The notes beneath the pieces are model-generated. The model ran no database searches. It had not been told where the DNA came from and saw only the letters and a program-made list of their open reading frames with translations. Below are positions 12,314-25,343 of a stretch of DNA of 64,000 nucleotides, piece after piece; the stretch's first letter is position 1; every line of letters begins with the position of its first letter. The position numbers and the translations under genes were made by a program. The DNA comes from Dichotomocladium elegans (taxonomy: Eukaryota; Mucoromycota; Mucoromycetes; Mucorales; Lichtheimiaceae): assembly GCA_025716815.1 (NCBI GenBank), contig JAIXMN010000016.1:558001-622000 (forward strand). Reading direction: 5' to 3'.

Positions 12314-13813
12314 TGCGTAAAAGAGGAGCAAAGGAACAGATAAACTGTATTTCTCGCGGCGTAATAACAATGCAAGAGCGAACGGTAGAGCGTGTGACTG
12401 ACGAATCAGCCTCTCAGTGCTGAGCCGCATCGCGCTCGGTTATCGACAAAGTTGGTTCCATCTTGTGTAGCATGGTGCATCGCAATGTATTACCTCACAT
12501 CAAACCCAGGCAACAGCCCGCAGTTTCGTCTGAACCGACAGAACTCCTAAAAATAAAGAGAGAAATCAGTACGTCGCACCGAACGTGGCAATTCATTCAG
12601 CCCAGTTTTTGAACCTCCATCAGCAAAATATCCTTTGGATTTTGTCACTGGACTCACAAAACCCTAATTCTGCACATACTCCTCGTTTCCTGCGCTTTCA
12701 CTGATAGGCTTAGAGCAACCCGCTTAAAAAAAAGGCTCTTCGTCGAGAGATAACCCATCTGCCTTCTCGCTTCGAGGAGGGAAGCATCGTAATATCCGTG
12801 TTCCCGCTGGATAAGCTATGCAGCGCAAACTATCTTTCGCGTTATATAGTATTCGTGATGAGCGACATGATAGCCTTTGAGACACATGTGCGACTGTTAC
12901 CGGCACGAACCTGATCGGCAAAAGCGTAAGTCTTCTGATGCAGGGAAACCAGACGAGAAAGGCTCGCGCTGCAAAGAAAACACATTGGTGAAAGGCTTCC
13001 ATTATGTTCTTTCACGTTTCTGTTAAGCTGTCGTTACTGATGGGAGACGGTCAAGTGCGAGGCTACAGATACAGTAAAAATTAGAAAAAAGCCTGATGCG
13101 CCCGATAAAACACAAGATTGGCAGCAACAAATTTTTGGCAGTATCGCATGGCAACATGTCTGCCTTCGATCAGATGTCGCTTTCCTAAGCACCTACGTGA
13201 ACCAAGTGCTGTCAAAGAGATGTTTTTGCTCAATAGGCGGCTGCTCCATAGCCCTGTTATTGTATCCAGTATACGTAAATATAGCAAGAGCTTTCGATTG
13301 GATTTATAAATCATACTACTACTTCAACCCATTTGCACGTAATCCCCACAAATAGATTCATTATCGCGACGAAGTGTGTACGACATGGCGCCTTCCTTGG
13401 AGGGCTGGCTCATTGATATTTATGGTTTAGTCCATTCAAGAACGTACCTGGCAACTAACCAAGCCGATTCACATGGTGCAAGGTTTCGGTTTCGGCGGTC
13501 AAAAGAGCCCTACCAGAGTGCACAAAGGGTGAAGTTGGAATACGTCTACCATAGGTTCCTCCGTTCTCGAACGTGGTATCGTTTCTCACTGCCATCAGCG
13601 CGACGCGAAAGATGAAGCATCTAAGTGCGCACATCCCGGGTTTCTAGAGGGTTGAACGCTAGTTGATGATCACCTCGAGCGTCTTTGCGGGGGCTGAGGA
13701 GGATGGATCGTCGAGTTATCGAATAAATCGAACACACACACAAGTTGTCAAAGTCGAATTTTTCTGCTGACATTTTCCCGCTTTTTTTTTTTTTTTTTTA
13801 ACAAGAATCCTCC
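12314..13813. other. Intergenic region, no supported gene
   Basis: 1.5 kb between the divergent kelch and methyltransferase genes. No convincing coding frame or RNA gene is seen. A long T tract (about 13783-13799) sits just before the methyltransferase start and may be part of its core promoter. Confidence 0.5.
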
Positions 13814-14413
13814 ATGTCAGCCGATCGGTTTCTTCAGGTGTTCACAGAGCAGGATAACGCGGCACATGACGAAGCCGAGGCAGCACCCTTTCCTGCATAC
13901 ATTGACGATGACTTGGACAAGAGCCTTGCGCCTTTTTGTCCGACATCAGCAAGACGGGTGCTGAAAGCATTAGCCATGGCCAAAGTGTCCGATTGTGATC
14001 AGGTGATTGATCTCGGATCAGGCGATGGTCGATTCTGCACGGGCGCCGTGGCGGTTATGGGGGCTGCCCATGCTCTTGGCATTGAAAGCGACCAAGAGTT
14101 GGTTGAGCGATCTCACGCGCTGGCCGATGCGGTGTTCCATGGTGATCAAGCCCGTCGAGATCAAGTGGTGTTCCTCCAAGGCGATCTTGTGGAAATGGCC
14201 GAGATTGTGCGTAATCCACGATGGACAGTGATCGTCCTGTTTCTGTTGCCGGATCACACTGACAAGTACGCTGATATGCTCCTTGCACACTATCGAAGGG
14301 GCGGCCGGATCATCAGCCTGGTGTTCAATCTTGCCGAGATCAAAGAACTCGAGCTACAGAGCGCGGACGAAGCTGATGGTATTTATGTATACAGCCGCTC
14401 TGCGGGCAAATAA
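13814..14413 (+). CDS. SAM-dependent methyltransferase, FAM173/ATPSC-KMT-like
   Basis: Intronless gene of 199 residues. The SAM-binding motif I is VIDLGSGDGRFC (about residues 64-75), followed by an acidic motif-II residue in LGIESD and a LQGDLVEM segment. The stretch VLFLLPDHTDKYADML resembles the post-motif region of FAM173-type lysine methyltransferases, which modify mitochondrial proteins such as ATP synthase subunit c and ANT. There is no obvious membrane anchor, unlike animal FAM173 proteins. The ATG at 13814 is the first after a T-rich promoter stretch. Class assignment as a methyltransferase is secure; substrate is inferred from family resemblance only. Confidence 0.82.
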   Translation: MSADRFLQVFTEQDNAAHDEAEAAPFPAYIDDDLDKSLAPFCPTSARRVLKALAMAKVSDCDQVIDLGSGDGRFCTGAVAVMGAAHALGIESDQELVERSHALADAVFHGDQARRDQVVFLQGDLVEMAEIVRNPRWTVIVLFLLPDHTDKYADMLLAHYRRGGRIISLVFNLAEIKELELQSADEADGIYVYSRSAGK

Positions 14414-15758
14414 TGCAGAGAGTGAATTCTCTCAACAATACCTGGAAGACCCGTTCTATGGAACGACTACACAAACAATACACAATAGCCACACATATGC
14501 ACACATCTATCGCCTCCCTTATAGTTTGCTTCCTCCACCACGGCTGCCTTGTCTGAGCCGAAGACACGCGTTTACTGGCGTCTCAATATCGCCCAAATCC
14601 TCCTTCAGAATGCATTCCTTTTTCTTATCTGAATAACGGTACTTGGATGACGGTCCTGTCTTTTATATTTCTTGTCGCGTTAATGTGGTTGCAGGGGGTA
14701 ATGGCCATCATAAGCATGTCGAATTTTGATACTCATTCTCTTTTTATTAAGGAATGGAACGGTTCGTCTCGTCTTCCTTCCCTGCAAACATCACCATGAA
14801 GAACAGCGAGACATGCGGTATAGTGAAGCATCGACATGGCTGTTACAGTGTGGAGCAACGAAAAATGGATGTTCGTTGGGAATCCATGGTATATTTTGCT
14901 CATGGGGTACGAAACCAGGCCGCTGTTGAGAAGCAATAGAGAGGGAGGGAGCGAGAGCCAGAGAGCCGACATAAATAACATGGCAGAGCCTGGATCGATG
15001 TAGCAAGTGCATCCTACATACAGGATAACCGTTCTTCTGGTCATGATTCTGTCATTGTCTCATGCCATCGTTTGAAACAATGGCGTGGTCATCTCCCCAA
15101 CAGTCAAGCTCCGCTGGATGGCCCTTTTTATTGGCTGACGCACTTGCTCCGGCTATGCACAGGTGTTGCTGCTACTTCAAGGAATGGGGTATTTTTACCT
15201 AGCCCCTTAACCTGCTACCACCCCGTGGAGGAGGACACTGACTGCATCATGGCCTCTGCCGGTTGGATGCGGGTTTCTTTACCATTGCAGGGGGTGGAGA
15301 AGGGAAGCATCAACACAATGGCTTAGACGGTTATGCTGAATGCAAGATCCTCTCGTGTGCCTCATAAGGAAAGGAAGCACACATACGAGCACCCGAAATT
15401 GCATGACCCAAAGGAATGAGTGACGAAGGATGGGCAACTCTTTTTTGAAAAAGGAATAGGCAGGGTGAGGAGGGGAAGAGGATGTTATCATCATCATGTG
15501 CTTAAAATGAGATGAAAGCGTATCTCTGTGCATGGAAAAAATATTTATTGGAGTTCTTTTTCAGACCACATGCCTTCATAGTTCTTTCACACACGCTCAC
15601 GCACACCGCAGGCACGCACGTACGTTCACGCACGCTCACACACGCTCGAAAAGAGTACCTGAACGAGATAAAGAGCACAAGCACATTCATCTCTTTCTAT
15701 TTTCAGTTTCCCTTTTTATTCAGGTTATACTTCCTCTTCTCTTTCAGCCTACACATAC
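14414..15758. other. Intergenic region with microsatellites, no supported gene
   Basis: 1.3 kb between the methyltransferase and F-box genes. It contains ACGC/ACAC-rich simple sequence near 15590-15650. No reading frame resembles a protein family. Confidence 0.5.
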
Positions 15759-16486
15759 ATGTCCCGAAGAAAGTCCGTTCAGGAGCTGGTCAGGCCATTA
15801 AAGAAATTATCACTTCTTGTCGGCACCAAGAGGTCAGAAGAAGCGTAATAAAAACAGGGACAGAGGCTTAATATTCCCCGCCTTGGACTTACCTGCCATA
15901 CATATATATTAAACACACACACACACACACATACATACCTATTGTTTTAGCAATGCAGAACCTCATGCGCGAGACGCAAGCTCCCCGTCAAAAGCAGAGG
16001 CCTTTTCGCCTTTAACACCGGAGCATGACCAGCATGACATCATCAGCTGGCTACCACGAGAGATCGCTCTCTCGATCTTTGCCATGCTACCGTTCACAGA
16101 TCTCGTCAATGTCCAGCTGGTAAAATAAGTAAAATATTGGAGAATTCACACACTAAGGGGAAAAGATACATGCTCTTTTAGACGTGCCGCTTTTGGAAAC
16201 GGATAGCAAAGGATCCTTCCCTTTGGCGAAGACTTTACCGCGATCTAAAAAAACGTCATCCCGACCTCTATCTCCACCAACGACACCAGCTTTATGACCA
16301 CCCCGATGACCGGCACCTCTCCTGGCAGGCCAGATACTGCCGGGCGCAGACACATGTAAATTGGCGCATGGGAAGTGTACAGCGGGCTGTACGCATCAAC
16401 GACCATGATGGGAGCAGAATCCTCTCAGTGAAGCTCAAGCACGATTGTCTTGCGACGCTTTCTGAGGTAAGTGTCCTGAATGGGAC

Positions 16487-16520
<34 letters not shown>

Positions 16521-17499
16521 CAGGAAGAACGCTTGGAATGATGGTAACACACACATATACATCGGGCCATTGCAGAACAATCGGGTTAATTTATACAGGT
16601 ACCTGCCCGACTCCTGCATCGGGTTTCAACTGCAGATGAGTTGGAATTTTGGTGAACGCTCGCCGAACATCGTCGAGTGCATAGACCTCTTGCCGGAAAT
16701 CAACATTCTGGTGGTAGCCATGCGCGGATCGTAGGTTCCTCTCCCTTCTTCCTCACGCATCATCTCACTGTATCCATTCTTCTCGACAGAAAATGCATCT
16801 TTTACGATATCAGCAGCCAGCAATCCTCTTCAGAACCTATCCAGGTGCTCAAAGGCGGTAGTCATCCGTGGTTTATGCCTGACTCAATCGCACTCACTCA
16901 AGACTATTTCGCGGTTTCCGGCAGAAAACCATCGGCCGTATTTATTTGGAACTGGCGCAAGGGCGTGCGCTTAACAAACCGGGTATGTAGATTCAAAGAC
17001 ATATCGTGACCCATCCGCAGGAAACTGATTTGTATCACTCAGGCTTTTGACAATCAACCCCACAGCGTTTACATCTCCGGAACACATATCATAACCGCCA
17101 GCGTCGATGGGCTGCTCCACACCTTTGATATGCTTGATCCGACCCGGGCAGCAACAACCTTCACTCTTCCGCCATGTAACATGCCATGCTTGACGTATGA
17201 CGGGTCTGTCAATGTGGTTCTGGCACCTTACGCATCTAGACGCATCCACCAGTTTCACTGGGACCCGTCCTCACCAAGCAGACATCCAAGTAACCATCCG
17301 ACGCCGTCCCTTTCCGACCCGCATCGCCGAGGCTCACCGCCAGCAGCGGAGGCGCCAGCGTCTCAACCACCGCCACCGCAGAAATCGCTGTCGTCGTCCG
17401 TTTACAGCTCGATTTTCAGGCGGAAATCAACACATCATTCGCTGTCCTCGTCCTCTTCAGCAAAACGCGCACGCATCTCGGGAACTAGTTCCAGCAGCG

Positions 17500-17535
<36 letters not shown>

Positions 17536-18023
17536 CGCGCAAAATGGGGCTACGACGCCATTCATCATATAATGACTATGGGTACGCCTGCCAGGCCCGC
17601 ACGGCCCAGTACATCAACAAGATGAGTCCCTCGGCAACACCGATCGAGGTGCCCGACTTCGCAAGCCGACTCCAACTATCGAGATCTATCCGGACCACGC
17701 CCCTTGGTTGGACGGCCCACAAGGTGGTCAGTATCGCAATACACAACGGGCGCATAGCGACCGTGAATCGGTATGGCGATATAGCCCTCTTTGCGATGAA
17801 TGGCACCACCGCCGCTCACGTGACATCACCCAAAGGCGAAAGGGTGTGGATGGACGAGCGCACGGAGAGTAATTTTAGGGAGGAGGACGAGCTATCGGAC
17901 GGGTACGACTTCATACGCGGACGTCTCGCCATGGGATCCATGGGCATCGTGTATGGAGGCAGAAGCGGGTGTTTGTGGTGGCTCGACTTGGGCTGTCGGT
18001 CGGATAGTGACACTGTCTGGTGA
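15759..18023 (+). CDS. F-box protein with Ser-rich insert
   Basis: Likely substrate adaptor of an SCF ubiquitin ligase. Exons 15759..15832, 15951..16119, 16182..16466, 16576..16730, 16790..16982 and 17043..18023 total 1857 nt (618 residues). The F-box (about 55-95) reads SWLPREIALSIFAMLP and continues across the exon 2/3 junction as VNVQL then TCRFWKRIAKD. The remainder has beta-strand-rich, WD-like short repeats (VYISGTHIITASVDG; VVSIAIHNGRIATVN). These are interrupted around residues 370-470 by a Pro- and Ser-rich low-complexity insert with a poly-Ser run. The tiny first exon (74 nt) was found by reading phase upstream of the acceptor at 15950 and has a non-canonical GTCAGA donor, so it is the weakest part. 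Confidence 0.78.
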
Positions 18024-19488
18024 AAACAAGGGGTCCCTAAACAAAACCATTTCTTTTTTATAATAATCCATGATAATATCAGCCATGCTGTTTCATAAAA
18101 CTTGCGTGCGAACCTGGAGAGAAACCGTCAGATGACGTCACCGCATCCACGCTATTTCGCATTCCTATCCGTACTGAACACAGGCATTGGGTGTTCTGCG
18201 GCTGTGCGAGTTGATCCCAGCAGAAATATCCTTTTGGGTGTAACATGAGGCCATCGGTTCGTGTTTGCCTCAGATGGATCAGAGGTGAGATATCGTGAAA
18301 AGGCAGGGGATGGAGGAGGTTGTCAGGGGATGACGGGTGCTGCAAGCACGCAAATGTACTCCACATGCGTTGTTATTTTTTCATCAAACTCTGCGATGCG
18401 CTTGTAGTGGTGGGAAAAAAAAGGGGGGGGAGAGGGCGAGAACCGATCCCCACTAAGCCGATGATTCGAGGGCGGATGGAAAGCATTGTACGGGCGGATG
18501 GGCCGGGCCGGGCAGGACGCGGGTGAGTGCCGATCTAAAATTTTCTTTCGTTCAAGTTCCGCAATGCTTCATTCAATGGGGGGGGGTTGTTTGTGTGGCA
18601 GATGTGAGTGTGCTCCCGGCCCATCAGCTACCCGCCACTAAAAGAACGGCAATCTTCGGTAAGGAGAACAAGCGTTCATGCAGATCTGCCGTTGTTTTGT
18701 TTGATGCATATTCAAAGGAGATGCGGATTATCCGAGAGAATCATCATAGTGGGTTGCGGAAGGGAGAGTGATACAATGGATGGGCTAGCAGCTGCATTTT
18801 GAACACGGCAGTTTGGGATTGGGTTGTACCTTTGTGTTGCACTCACCCAAACCGCTTCCCCCTCCCTCTCTCAAAGCAAAGGAAAGCGAAGGCAGGTCGT
18901 AGCGTACTGGTATATCGAGCTCCCAACCGTCTCGTATGTCTATATCCTTCTCATATTAAGAGAGGGAAGGTTCGTCAACCTTCAGCCCAAAAAAAAAAAT
19001 CTCTCGGAAAAAGTCCGACAGGGGGAGCCATCTAACTTTTTTTTTTTTTCTGTATGAAAAAAAAAATCCCTTGGCGCTCCTTTTATTTCCTTATTCACGG
19101 GTCCACCTAAGCTTTTTGATGCGGCTTGAATAGCCCCGATTTCAGAAATCGCTCCATGTGGGCAGGGCATCGTCTTCATCCAACATCGGTACTTGCCTCA
19201 TCTGCCGTCTGATAAAAAAGAACCGCAGTGAAAAACCTGTGCAATGGGGATGCGACAAAGAATGACCAGCCTAAAAGCGGAAAAGCATAAAAAAAAGAGC
19301 GGTCAGTCGCTGTGCCCAAGTAAAAAAGCTTAAAATAGGTCACATCACACAGGGCTTGCTTTTCTGGTTTGTTTTCGTCCCTTGGCAACTTTGGTGACAC
19401 AGGGCTTGAAGACAACACCAACAAACGATCAATCAGGAGTCACCGCGAAGTTATATATATTCCCTATTACCTTCTCTTTCTTTTCTCT

Positions 19489-19519
<31 letters not shown>

Positions 19520-19529
19520 ACCCATCCTG
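18024..19529. other. Chitin synthase upstream region
   Basis: 1.5 kb between the F-box and chitin synthase genes, with homopolymer G, A and T runs. No gene is supported. A TATA-like TATATAT occurs near 19452-19460. Confidence 0.5.
19471..19519 (+). promoter_or_regulatory. CT-rich tract abutting the chitin synthase start
   Basis: An almost pure pyrimidine tract ending in about 12 CT dinucleotides finishes 10 bp before the chitin synthase ATG. Such CT blocks are common just upstream of, or at, transcription starts of highly expressed fungal genes. Confidence 0.5.
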
Positions 19530-22376
19530 ATGTATCCTAACCACACTCCGCCTGCACCTGGCCCACCCCCGCCGGGTCACAAAGCAGAATACGATCAGTA
19601 CCCATTGCAGGACACCCAGTTTGCTCCTCAACAGGTCGACCGCGCGGATCCTTTCAGGTCCCCGCCTACGGACCCCTTTGCGGATCCTTACATCGACCAT
19701 CACCACCAGCACCAGCATCAAGCGTATGACAATCAGCCGCTGCTGAGAGATGCGCCTTCTTACCCATCGTCGGACACTTATCAGCGTCCAGTCTTTGCTG
19801 CTCCTCCTTCCCCGAATATGCATTATGGTGTGGCTCCCCGTCGTCAACCCCGTCGATATAAGACGAGTAAGTAGCCAGATGGTTTGTCTCTGCGTGTGTA
19901 TATATATACTCACCTCTCGCACACCCATTTAGCTCGTAAGGTGAAGCTGACCAGCGGCAACTTGGTCCTTGACTGTCCGGTCCCGTCTCGACTTCTTGAC
20001 TCTGTTCCCATCAAGGAAGGCAAGGAATTCACTCATATGCGCTACACAGCAGCCACGTGCGATCCCTCCGACTTTGAAAAGGATGGGTTTACACTGCGCC
20101 AGCAGCTGATGGAGCGCAAGACTGAACTGTTTATTGTCCTGACCATGTACAATGTAACTTTCTGGAACGCAATGCGGTCTTAGAGGAAGGAAGGGAGAGG
20201 CAATGGTTTTAAGATGAAAACTGATCCGGTGGGCTGCTGATGCTTCTAGGAAGACGAGGTACTTTTCGCACGCACAATGCACGGAGTGATGAAGAACATT
20301 GCCTATCTTTGCGCACGGGACCGATCCCGTACATGGGGTGCAGATGGCTGGCAGAGGATTGTTGTGTGCGTCGTGTCCGATGGACGTAACAAGATCAACC
20401 AGCGCACGCTCTCGCTCCTTGCCACGCTTGGCGTTTATCAGGACGGTGTCGCGAAGAACATTGTCGGCGACAAGGCCGTGACGGCTCACATCTATGAATA
20501 CACAACACAGCTCTCTGTCGATCCGGACATGAAGTTCAAGACCGCAGACAAGGGCATCACTCCCTGCCAGATGCTGTTCTGCCTGAAGGAAAAGAACCAG
20601 AAGAAGATCAACTCCCATCGTTGGTTCTTCCAGGCTTTTGGGCCCATCGTCCAGCCTAATGTTTGCGTGCTCATTGATGTGGGCACGCGACCTGGACATT
20701 CGTCTATCTACCATCTGTGGAAGGCCTTTGATATCAACTCTAACATTGCAGGCGCTTGCGGTGAAATTAGAGCTATGGCCGGTAAAGAATGGTTTTTGGA
20801 AGGAGGGGAAGAAAAAAAAAATTGATTCGTGCGCATGTTTCAGGTACGGCTGGCGTGGCTTTGCTCAACCCTTTGGTGGCGGCTCAGAACTTTGAATACA
20901 AAATGTCCAACATTCTCGACAAACCGCTCGAGTCTGTCTTTGGTTATATTTCAGTGCTTCCCGGTGCATTCTCGGCGTATCGCTTCACTGCGCTCCAGAA
21001 CGATGCGGATGGCCATGGTCCTCTCGAGAAGTACTTTCTGGGCGAGACAATGCACGGCGGCGATGCGGATATCTTTACGGCCAACATGTACCTTGCGGAG
21101 GATCGTATCTTGTGTTACGAGCTTGTTGCGAAAAAGAACGCGCACTATGTGCTCCATTACGTGAATCGGAGTTATGGTGAGACGGATGTCCCGGACGGCG
21201 TGCCGGAGTTCATCTCCCAGCGTCGTCGATGGCTGAACGGCTCCTTTTTCGCGGGCGTCTATGCGCTATGGCACTGGCGCAAGGTCTGGGCTTCCGATCA
21301 CTCCTATATCCGCAAGTTGATGTTCATGGTTGAAGATGTTTATAACACGTACAACATGCTTTTTGCATGGTTTGCCATGGTAAGGGGTGAAAAATAAATC
21401 ACGTGGATGAGAGAGTCTGCATCGCTGACGGGCACCTGTTTTCTCTCTGCAGGGAAACTTTTACCTTACGTTCTTCATCCTCACCCGAGCGCTTGCTTCC
21501 GACACGCTTGACCCTGCGCCGTTCTCGTCCACCGTGGCAAATGTCCTCCACACGGTTTTCAACTACATCTACCTCCTCCTCCTCATCGTGCAGTTCATCC
21601 TCGCACTCGGCAACCGGCCCCAGGGTAGCAAATGGGCTTACACGGGAAGCATGGTGTTCTTCGCGGTCTTGATGGTATATATGATGTTTGCAACGATCTG
21701 GATCACGGTGGTCGGTGTGCAGTCTGCGGTTGACGGCGCGCAGGGGTCGGTGCTGGCGATGTTCGGCAATGCGATGTTCCGGAACATTATCATCTCGCTC
21801 CTGTCGACATATGTGATGTATTTCGTAGCCAGTTTCCTGTTCCTCGACCCCTGGCACATGTTCAGTTCGTTCATCCAATACATCCTGCTGTCGCCGAGCT
21901 ACACGAACGTGCTGAACATCTACGCCTTCTGCAATACGCACGACGTCTCATGGGGTACAAAGGGCGACACGAAGGTCGCTACGGATCTCGGCGTCGTCAA
22001 GGCCAAGAAGGACGGCGATGGCGAACACCATGTCGAGGTCGAGGTGCCGACCGAACAAAAGGATCTCAACGACCAGTACGAGGCCGCCTGCCTCGAGCTC
22101 CAGACCAAGCCGCCGGAGGAAGAACAGCATCGCGATGCGCAGACCAAGCAAGAAGACTACTACAGGGCATTCCGTACGCGCATTGTCCTCTGCTGGATCA
22201 TCAGCAACCTCGCCTTGGTTGCTGCCATCACCCAGTCCGCATTCGACGCCATTGGCACGTTTGAAGAGCGAAGTGTGATCTATCTCGGTTTCGTCCTGTG
22301 GTCCGTTGCAGGTCTCTCCCTCGTGCGCTTTACCGGTTCCTGCCTTTACCTCGTCTTTAGGATCTTTACCGGCTAA
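19530..22376 (+). CDS. Chitin synthase (division 1, class I/II type)
   Basis: Polymerises UDP-GlcNAc into chitin at the plasma membrane. Exons 19530..19866, 19933..20153, 20250..20781, 20844..21379 and 21453..22376 total 2550 nt, or 849 residues. The N-terminal ~110 residues are Pro/His/Gln-rich and disordered. The catalytic core follows with LTMYNEDE, a LIDVGTRPG acidic motif, AEDR (about 449) and the acceptor-binding QRRRW (about 488). The C-terminal third has about seven membrane spans, with a hydrophilic [13 protein letters not shown] loop before the last ones. Length and motif order fit division 1 enzymes. It is convergent with the NUFIP1-type gene, with only 238 bp between the stop codons. 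Confidence 0.95.
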
Positions 22377-22614
22377 GTTCAATGCCGGTATGCCCAGCCG
22401 GCCATCTTCACCTTGCTCATCACCCCACCCTCCTTTCTTCTCTCTATATATACACACACGCACTCACACACATATATATATATATTATTGTAAGTAATAC
22501 TTTTTATTATTGTACACGATACTACACAAAGTACAGTACCATCGATTCCCTCCCTTTGAAAAAAAAAAATGTATAATACGAGTCTTTCTCTTTCTCCACA
22601 CACCAAAAGTAAAA

Positions 22615-24337
22615 TCACGGTTTGGACCGACCAAAAAATTGCTGATCGACAATGTGTCGGAAACATTGGAGGATCACATTTTGCTCCTCACGGATCTCCT
22701 TTGTCAGTAGCTGATATGAAAAGAAAGAAGCCCTTGGCGTTAGCTATGGGCGTGTGTGTGTGTGTGTGATATACACCTGGAACAATGGTTCCGAACTTTA
22801 CCATGCGTAAGAGATTGGGCCGCCTCTCGACCGGACGAGGCGCGTGCTGTCGCTTTTCCTGCTGCTTGAGACAGATAGTCCGGCAAAAGATGAGTCGTGA
22901 CCCCTTTACCCTACCTCCTCCTCCAAGAAAACTCACCAAAGGCTTTTCGTGCACATAACGGCATCGATCACCATTCTTGCAACGACCCCGCGCAAAAAAC
23001 TTACACCGCGGGCCGGGACGAGGTTTGTTGACCTGCGGTAGCGCAATCTTGCCCATCGACGACGGGTCTTTGGACGTGACGGCATCATTTTCTGGATCAA
23101 CCACGCTATTGCTGTCATCGCTAGTATTGCTACCGTCATCATCATCTTCGTCGTTGCTACCGGACGCGGCATACGCGTTCACGAGCGCATCCATGCTTGT
23201 GGATGGCGCGGCAGCGCCTTGGGCTGCTACAGCACTCCTATCATCATCATCACCATTCTCGTGGCGTCGTTTCCGCTTCCTGCTGTCCGACGTCTTCTCA
23301 AGCTGTCCCCGGCTTGCCCGTTCTGCCTTTTCGCGTTCCTTGCGTTCCACGTTCGATTGGCTAGGCCAGTTTTTCTTCCGCGCCTCGATCCAAGCCGCCA
23401 GTTCCTCCGGAGTGTTTATCTTTGGCGCGTTGGGCGGGATCACACCGTCTGGTTTGCTCCTGTATAAATGTTCACGCTTTAACGGGTCCACAGACGAAAA
23501 GCAGAGAGTATCCCTCATTATTTACTTTTTCCGTGTGCTCCCACCAGGAGGAATGATACCATGCTCCACTTCCTTATGCTCTTCCAAGATCGACTTGATA
23601 CCCGCGAAATTGCATTCTGTGCATTGCAGGTGGCTTTGCGCATGCTGTGCTCTTGCTGCAGCAGTCCGGTACCATCGATTGCAACAAAACGTGCTTATAA
23701 CACACATATTACCCCCCCCACACACACACACACAAGGAGAGAAAACAGGGAAAACAACATCAGTCCCGCGAACGCGCACGGATTAAGATAATCGACATCA
23801 AGGTCAAACATCTTACCTTTGAGAAGGAGGAGGAGGAGGCGGCGCAGATGGGGTGGACCCCTCAGCAGACGCCAGATCATGATAATTAACGGCTTCTCGC
23901 GAAGGCGGTGGCGGCAACGTTTGCTGCTGCTGCTCTTGGGTATACATGCTATGCTGGTGAATGTCATTGTGTGATTTTTGTAATGCAGAGGTGATAGATG
24001 CTGCGGCTATAGCAGCGAGCGCTTGGCGTTGCTGCGTTTGTTCATGCAGCTGATGCACAACGGCATGAGAAGAATATTGTTGCTGCGGTGATGGGTATGC
24101 ATACTGATAATAGGAAGAATACGGATATGGCTGCTGCTGCTGCTGCTGCTGCTGTTGTTGTTGTTGATGCGGGAGTGGAGGAGGAGGATAATAGATATTC
24201 TGCGGTTGCGGGTTATAACTATAATACTGCTGTTGCGGTTGCTGTTGTTGCTGTAGCTGTTGCTGCGAGTAGTATGGATTATTCCATGCTCCGTAACCGG
24301 AGGGATCATTGTCCCAATGCTGTTGCTGGTAGCTCAT
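22615..24337 (-). CDS. NUFIP1: NUFIP1/Rsa1-like protein with polyQ N-terminus and CCCH zinc finger
   Basis: Probable box C/D snoRNP assembly factor. Exons (complement) 24337..23817, 23693..23526, 23459..22937, 22864..22802 and 22710..22615 total 1371 nt (456 residues). The N-terminal ~170 residues are Gln/Pro/Tyr-rich with a run of about 12 Gln. A degenerate C2H2-like segment follows (AQSHLQCTECNF ... EEHKEVEH). The NUFIP1 core is next (TPEELAAWIEARKKNWPS, then NVERKEREKAER). After an acidic stretch there is a CCCH finger (CKFFARGRCKNGDRCRYVH) and the conserved tail EIREEQNVILQC. Exon 4 has an AAGCAG tandem acceptor, so one Gln may be optional. The first Cys of the C2H2 pair is not obvious in this model, leaving the exon 2 boundary somewhat uncertain. 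Confidence 0.82.
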
Positions 24338-25343
24338 AAAGGAAGAATTTATGCAGAGGTATGATACAGAAAAAAAAACACGTGTGAGATCCGCGCTAGG
24401 TTGCTGAGGTGCGGAAAGTGGCTTTATTTTTGTGACCACTTACCCAATAAAAAAAAAGCTTCTTCTCACACACACGCCTTGATGGCGGGTATGGAGTCAA
24501 GGTCAGGAGACTCACAGCAAGCCAATGGATGCATAATGTACCTAAGTGGGCACGCATAGCATTCGACGAAAAGCCGTCCAAGGGAGTGGGCATCAGGAGG
24601 GAGAATGGACATGAGGATATCTTTTCTTATCGCTTATGTGCTGCCAAATCACTTTGTGATAAGAGACGACGAATATATATATGTATACATACACCGCACG
24701 GGAGTTCCGTATACGTAATGCGTCATGAATCTACGACACAGCCCAAGAGAATAACAGCAAATCTCTCTCTCTCTCTCTGAAAAACAAGCACGCCTCGAGC
24801 TTCTGCCGATAGACGGCTTCGCCTGTTCATGGACCCGGGGTAGGAATAAAAAGGCTTTAGGCAAAAGGGGGGGGATCTTTGCCTTCCAACGTATGAACGG
24901 TAGATAGCCTCTCTAACCGTTCAATACCGTTACATACATTCACTACCTTTCCTTCTTCTCGCTGCCTTGCTTGGAGAATCATACTACTTTTCCCTCGATA
25001 TTATCGCATGTAAAGATGGCAAACAAATCCCTCGAGATCATCGTTCCCAGTGTTTCGGCTTCTTGGCCCCCAGTCGAGCATATACACACCATTATTCCAA
25101 TCATGTTTTTTTTTTTTTTGCAGAAACCTGTACTGTATAGATTCCGTCCATGATGTTTTAGCCGCTCGGTGTTCATTATCGTCATGGCAAATGAAATGCC
25201 AAGGAATGGAACAATCGATGGGGATGCACAGCTCGTGCCTTGTTCTTTTCCATCTCGGGCAGGGGGAGAATGTGGGAGAACGGGGAGAAGAGTCTCTCCC
25301 TTCTGTTTTATTAATATCGTTATTGGAAGTGGAATCCTCTTGC
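24338..25343. other. Intergenic region, no supported gene
   Basis: About 1 kb holding the NUFIP1-type promoter and the eL37 3' end. A short plus-strand frame from 25016 is followed by a T-rich acceptor-like sequence, but no matching exons or family resemblance were found. Confidence 0.45.

Noticed and set aside
22400..22620. AT/CA microsatellites at the chitin synthase 3' end as an origin or terminator
   Set aside because: Ordinary simple sequence; nothing supports a specific function.
25016..25153. Possible small spliced gene with a T-rich acceptor-like site
   Set aside because: No donor in matching phase and no downstream coding exon found.
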